Shown here one piece after another: positions 58,761 to 64,000 of a stretch of 64,000 bases of DNA. The DNA comes from Cynocephalus volans. Lineage: Eukaryota; Chordata; Mammalia; Dermoptera; Cynocephalidae. The position numbers and the translations under genes were made by a program. Below the pieces are notes generated by a model. The model searched no databases, was not told the origin of the DNA, and saw only the letters and a list, made by a program, of their open reading frames with translations. Positions within the stretch are counted from its first letter, which is position 1, and each line of letters opens with the position of its first letter. Location: NCBI RefSeq assembly GCF_027409185.1, contig NC_084466.1:72832501-72896500 (forward strand). Reading direction: 5' to 3'.

Positions 58761-61278
58761 CACAGATTTCTATTATAGGTGTCTTGAGGAAATAGAGGAG
58801 GGAAATATATTATGCATGAGCAAACTCCCCAAATTTCCCCTTATCCAGCTCTAATTATTCACCCCATTTACACTTCCTAGTGCAGCTACTACTTTATCTC
58901 TTTCATTCTCTTTCTCCTCTCTCCCTCTTTCCTTCCTTCACTCTATCAAGCACTCACCAATACACACATACAGACACACAGATACCCCCCACACACACAC
59001 AAACACCCTAAATACACATCTCTTGCAAAATTTATCTGGACTTCCCGCTGCCTTATACAAAACAAAAGCTAGGTAATTTTCCCAACAGCTACCTTATAAT
59101 ATGGCATTGCATATTTCTTTGAAAGGAGTCAAATTGGCAAGGTGAAGAATATGCTGAATTCATCGCTTCCAGCAAAAACCACAACACAAATTCACAGGCA
59201 AAATAGGGTCTCTGCTTCTCACTCCATGACATGCTGCCCCAAACCTTTGACCACTCTTTTGGAAAATCTGTAAAAAGAATTTGAGCGACAGCTGGAGGTT
59301 GAGATGGCTGGCTGACCTTCAAGCATTGCCAAGCTCTTGACTTACTGGATTAGAAACAGTTGTAATTTAAAAGTTTGCCCCAGTAGCAAAGTGAATAAAG
59401 AACTAGTTAAAGAACATAGCAGACTCAAGGGAACCCAAAATGCACAAAATTAAACCCCAACTAGCTCAGACATTGTTAACGTCATCTCTGTACAGAAAGA
59501 TCAAAATGATATATGCTCAGGCATGTCTCTTCAACCCTGTCGACCTTTAATGATGTCTAGATTGGGAAGGGGAAAAGCAACCTCATTGTGGGCAGAACAT
59601 AATGATTAGGAAGGACTATGTAGTCTAAAAATGTTTGGTTAAGAAAATACTAAACCTTGGAGTGAGACCTTCAGTGATAAAGTAAACTAAGTTTACCACA
59701 AGCTTAGTTTGCTATGTGCTTTCCTCCCAAGTAATAATCAATAGTGCTAAAAAGCATAAAAAGTGAAGAGTTTTAGATGATGTATGTTTTCGTTGGCTTT
59801 GAGACATCTGTATTGATAGACATGGCACCCACAGGGTCACATAAAGACTTAGAAATTATTTTCTGTCCTTGATGCCTTTCTTTTGCTGTGTGTGAGGCAA
59901 TGCTAGACTTCTTTTAAAACTACCTCACTCGTCTAGGGAAAGAATGGGTGATGAATAGCAATTTTCCTTCAGTAAATTCAAATCTGCTGACTTCGTGAGC
60001 CAAAGCTTTCATATGAAGTACAAAGTATTCAAAGCAATGGGCGTCTCCTTACATTTCTGGTACAAATATTTCTCACAAATTATTATTGTGACACAATGCT
60101 AAAGGTATGTCCTAAAGGAGCAAATCCTGGCTGACTTGTGGACCGATTACTATTGCTCTACATTTTCAGTGTTCAAGCGGCCACGTCTGACTGTTTCTTC
60201 TGTTCTAAAGTTGCACCTCTGTGGCTGAGGAAACCCTTGTAGAGCAGCTGATGCAGTAGCCACACAGTCGGTATGTGGCAACGGAGCAAATGCACAACAA
60301 GTTTAAGCATATGGGAGACAGTAGGTATCTCACATACACATAAAATCCCCAAAACAATGAAAATAACACAGAAAAATAGAACCATGTACAATGAAATGAT
60401 CACTAGTCACTAAAACTGCATGACTTCTAAAATACTGATTTAGTAAAAATTTCCTCCTATTGAAAAAAAAATTCCCAAAAAACAAACATGATGATTTTAT
60501 TTTTTTTTAAATCAGAATTATGATTGACAATTTACTAGCAAGTGGTTAGTGTTCTCTTGCAGAAAAGACACTGGAGGTTTCTAATAATGTGCTTATTTTA
60601 AAGTGGTGTTTATAAAACAAAATTAGGTGTAGAATTGCAATAATTAGGCTGTGTCCACCCGAAATTATTTCAAATTTCCAATTTATTTATAAAAATAAAT
60701 TAAAGCCAATTACTCTTTAAGAAAAATCATTGTGCTTTTAGAAATCCAAAAGACGTAATTCTCTATTTTAGAACACAGCATGCCACGTTTAAAGTCATGT
60801 TTGTTAAGATGTCTCTGAAGCAGTGAATACAAGTTTTAGCAAAACATAGAAGTCATTATAAAGGGTGTTAAAATAGTCCAGATTTTGAAATAATGTATAT
60901 TTTAAAAATATATTCATGACATCAACTGCTTTCTGATTGGACATTTATTAAATCAAATGACAATAAAAATGTAAAAACCTGCAGTTATTGCACTAGAGCT
61001 GCATAAACTAAGAACAAAAGTCTTGGGAGATGTTATAATAAAAAAGTGTTCTTTCTATGGTCACATATGGGAGGGATTCTGCGTTCTCAGCTTCAGGACT
61101 CCCGAGAGACAATCTTTTACAGTGTGCTGTGGAGCTCCAGGAGAATCTGGTCATAAAACCCTTCTTTGTGGAGCCTCTCCGGGGACTACTGTTTTGAAGG
61201 CACACACTTCAGAAATTTCCTTCCTGGAAAAGAATAGGCTTATAATGGTAGTTGAAACTTTGGATGTGGGTAAGATGA
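58761..61278. other. Unassigned AT-rich sequence
   Basis: A CA-rich stretch at 58963-59006 is the only clear simple repeat. Short frames at 59089-59322 and 60173-60403 have no recognisable domain. Confidence 0.45.
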
Positions 61279-61852
61279 TGTATTTGTTTGTTAGGGCTGC
61301 TATAACAAAGTACTACAAACTGAGTGCCTTAAACAACAGAAATTTATTGTTTCACCATTTTGGAGTCAAGAAATCTAAGACAGGGTGTCAGCAGGGCCAT
61401 GCTCCCTCTGAAGGTGCTAGGGAGGTTCTGTTTCTGGCCTGCCTCCTAGCTCCTGGAAGATTCTTGGCTTATGGCTGCATAACTACCTTCCCATGGAGTT
61501 CCCCTTGTGTTCTTGTCTCTCCCAACCTTTTTTTTTTTCTTGGTGGCTGGTCAGTCTGGGGATCCTAGTCTTTGACCTTGGTGTTAATGACACTGTGCTC
61601 TAACTGAGCTAATTACCTAGCTCCCCAAGTTTCCCTTCTGATTAGAATACAAGTCATATTGGATTAGGGGTCCACCCTACTTAAATAATTAATCATCTTA
61701 ATGATAATTTTAATCATCTTTAATAATTAAATCATCTTAAAAAATAATTATATCAGCAACAACCCTATTTCCAAATAAGGTTACATTCTGAGGCACTGGC
61801 GGCTAAAACTTCAACATGTGAATTTTGGGAGGGACTTACTTTAACCCATAAC
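61279..61852 (-). mobile_element. MLT1 LTR, antisense, split by a SINE
   Basis: Plus-strand order is the complement of MLT1: 'tgtatttgtttgttagggctgc', 'ccttaaacaacagaaattta', 'agtcatattggattagggg', 'ccctatttccaaataaggt', 'acttcaacatgtgaatttt'. The SINE at 61528-61625 interrupts it. The 181-codon frame over this place is an artefact of the repeat. Confidence 0.85.
61528..61625 (-). mobile_element. tRNA-derived SINE (CYN-like)
   Basis: On the minus strand the element starts 'ggagctaggtaattagctc' and carries a polymerase III A-box 'tagctcagttagagc' (61597-61611) and a diverged B-box around 'agactaggatcc' (61560-61571), then ends in a short A tail (poly-T 61528-61538 on the plus strand). 'cattaacaccaaggtc' between the boxes recalls the colugo CYN SINE 'gataacaccaaggcc'. 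The flanking repeats 'tctcccaa' and 'ctccccaa' may be the target duplication. Confidence 0.75.
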
Positions 61853-62089
61853 GGATGAGCTAAGATAAACCAGAGCTACATGGAAAAACTATAGCTTTCA
61901 GCTTCAGCATGACAACATATGGGCGTTTGATAAAAGGTGGAAGGTGTGTCACAGGTAATCGGTTCCTAGCAATAGCTAGAATACCTGAGCTTGCAAATAA
62001 TTTTGCTTTTTATATAAATTACAGTGTTTCATTTGTTTGCACTTCTGATGATCTCACAGTTCACTGGTGCATCCAGAATGGTACTGCCT

Positions 62090-62600
62090 TCAAAGATAAA
62101 GACCCAGTTCCTTAGTATAGAATGCAGAGCTCTCCCAGATCTAGCCCTTTCCTACTTCTCTCTGCACCTCTATTCCTGACACTCTTTGACTCAAATTTAT
62201 GTCCCACTAACATAGACTGCTTGTACTTCCCACCTACATGTACCATTTCTCAACTCCATGCCTTTACTCATGTTGTCTTCTTGAATAGACCACCCTTCTG
62301 TTCCTCTTAGACAACTCAGTTCATTCATTCATTAAGTTCGGTTTAAGATCACCTCTCCTAAAAATATTGCCCAGACTGCTTTAACTGATTCTCCACTGGT
62401 GTTTCTGTAGCTCCTTATCCATGTATCTTTTATTGCACTTATGATAGTGTTTGAAAAGTTTTGTTTATGTCTTCCCCCTGGGAATGAAAGTCACATGAGG
62501 GCAGAGACTAGGTAATATTTATCTTTCTACCTCCAACTCCTAATAACAGTCCTAGCCTAGTAGGTATTGATTAAACAATATAAAATTATACTGAATGATA
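62090..62600 (+). repeat. L2 LINE 3' end
   Basis: The L2 3' order: 'cagagctctcccagatct', 'ctcaactccatgcctttac', 'aagatcacctctcctaaaa', 'gaaagtcacatgagggcag' and 'cctagcctagtaggtattga'. Diverged and without coding capacity. Confidence 0.75.
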
Positions 62601-62674
62601 AGATAATTACAGACTAATAGTGCTAAGCTTCAGCATTCATTTAATATATGCTCCATTCAGCATCTATACTCTAA

Positions 62675-63330
62675 CCAAATATGGTTAATCCTCATTTATT
62701 TGCATATTCCATATTTGGGAATGTGTCTATTCACTAAAATTTATTTGGAACCCCAAAACCATTAATCATGGAGCTTTCACAGTCATTCTCTGATGTGCGC
62801 ACAGTGTTGAAAAATTTGAGTCTGCTGTCGTCTGTGTTCCCAGCTGAGGTCAGACAAGGCGGTGCCCTGCCTTCTGGTTTCAGCTCTCACACTGTAAGCA
62901 AGAGTCCTTTCCACGGTCTATGTAGTGGCATGTTTTGCACATTTTTGTGGGGTTTTCTTGGTGACTTTATGGTTTAAACTGTCCTCCAAGCATACAGATG
63001 AAGTACTGTTTAGTGTTTCTAACCGCAAGAAGGCTGGGATGTGTCTTGCAGAGAAAATACATGTTTAGATAAGCTTGATGCAGGCATGAGTTACCATGCT
63101 GTTGGCCATGAGTTTAATGTTAACGAATCAATGATACATACTAGGTAAGGTGTCTTTAAACAGAAACATACTTAAAACAAGTTTATGTATTGATTGATCG
63201 ATGAAAATGGTGTGACCAGAAGCTCTCAGGACCCTGTATTTCTCCTAGGAGCAATAGTTTAATATTGGCTAAATCAATGTTCATAGTGACTTCATATAAC
63301 AGAACTACCATGATTTATAGTGCTATAAAG
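62675..63330 (+). mobile_element. Tigger-type (pogo) DNA transposon, internally deleted
   Basis: The 5' part 'atttgcatattccatatttg', 'cactaaaatttatttggaac' and 'ggagctttcacagtcattc' matches a Tigger consensus. At about 62975-63140 remains of the transposase N-terminus can be read: 'EVLFSVSNRKKAGMCLAEKI', then a frame-shifted helix-turn-helix part around 'cttgatgcaggcatgagtta' and 'gttggccatgagtttaatgt'. The 3' end follows directly ('aggagcaatagtttaatatt', 'tgacttcatataacagaac'), so the catalytic part is missing. CENP-B-like DNA-binding remains, no activity. Confidence 0.82.
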
Positions 63331-64000
63331 CCAATTTCACTCTTCACATTTTACTTATCACAAGCAGTTCTACTGTTAACTCAGGCCTCAGTTTACCATT
63401 TTTAAATTTTGTAATGGAAAAGAAACTACGATCACACTAAAGAAATGTTAATGGTATTTCTCTGTTGTTTTAATATAGTCTAGCGAACTATGATCTAGAT
63501 ATCCTGGTTCATATTTTATTATATCCAAGTAAAGCCAGTTTCTTTTTTTTCCAATTGACCATACAATTCTCTAGGCCATACATTTTATCATTTAAAAATA
63601 TCCATTTCAGCTTTTTATTGTATATAATGACTTATGCTATTTTCCAATAATTTCAAAAAGATTATCAGTCTCTAGAGAGCTATTGTACATTCCATATCAA
63701 TGTTACATCCTCGGTATTATCTAACTCAGGTCCTACTGTATAGAGAACATGCCCAATAGAAACTTGTTGAAGGAATTACATTATAAATGACTCTCCAAAA
63801 AGAAATATCAAATAATCATAATTGACAGCGTCATCCAGAATTCTACACAGAAGAAAACAAGACTGAATCTACTCCAGAAGCCTTCTCTAAGTATAAAACA
63901 TACATAAATGTTATGACTTTTCATCATTGAAACTTTCATCGTCCCTTGGCTTCTGCCTCCATGTCTGCCTACTTTCCTCCTATACCTTCAGACTGCTCTT
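63331..64000. other. Unassigned AT-rich sequence
   Basis: No recognised gene or repeat up to the right edge. Confidence 0.5.

Noticed and set aside
61023..61568. 181-codon frame
   Set aside because: It runs from unassigned DNA into the antisense MLT1 and the SINE tail, so it is a chance frame.

Overview
The window is AT-rich, repeat-dominated nuclear DNA from a placental mammal. I recognise no intact protein-coding gene, spliced exon series or structural RNA gene. The evidence for a mammal is L1 LINEs of several ages, MIR and L2 relics, ERVL and MaLR LTR elements, hAT-Charlie, Tigger and mariner-like fossils, a processed copy of the mammalian SLC35B4 mRNA, and no bacterial-style gene packing. 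One tRNA-derived SINE (61528-61625) has the look of the colugo (Dermoptera) CYN family, and no Alu or B1 was seen. A colugo is therefore a tentative suggestion, resting on one element and on memory of the family.

Layout. 1-2605: a decayed ERVL provirus (pol, then 3' LTR) split by an L1 3' end. 3255-5348: MIR and L2 relics in otherwise blank sequence. 5349-6607: processed pseudogene of SLC35B4. 8268-8878: truncated L1 carrying a GGAA microsatellite. 13350-20060: a full-length L1 (copy 1) with an 18-bp target duplication, broken by frameshifts, stops and a 252-base deletion. 21348-22338: two MaLR-type LTRs in opposite orientation. 25960-32550: mostly unrecognised, with MIRs, two mariner-like inverted-repeat elements and a probable ERV1-like LTR. 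34114-38700: a MER5A-like hAT, a MaLR LTR and old L1-like pieces. 40872-47682: a second full-length L1 (copy 2), closely related to copy 1 and nearly intact; ORF2 keeps its 1275-codon frame with only two nonsense codons, and the endonuclease and reverse transcriptase catalytic residues are all present. 47701-55560: two older L1s in the same orientation. 55590-58075: minus-strand LTR, primer site, gag and protease remains of another endogenous retrovirus. 58657-63330: MaLR pieces, the SINE inserted in an MLT1 LTR, an L2 and a Tigger transposon.

How the parts relate. These are successive insertions, not a working pathway. The two young L1s are a matched pair: same 5'UTR, ORF1, ORF2 and 3'UTR, each with its own target duplication. 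Comparing them dates and explains most of the apparent open reading frames. Nothing here convincingly amounts to a new biological system. The points most worth following are the long antisense and sense reading frames in the L1 5'UTR, the copy-specific 5'UTR segment, the double poly-A tail of copy 2, and the mariner-like pair.
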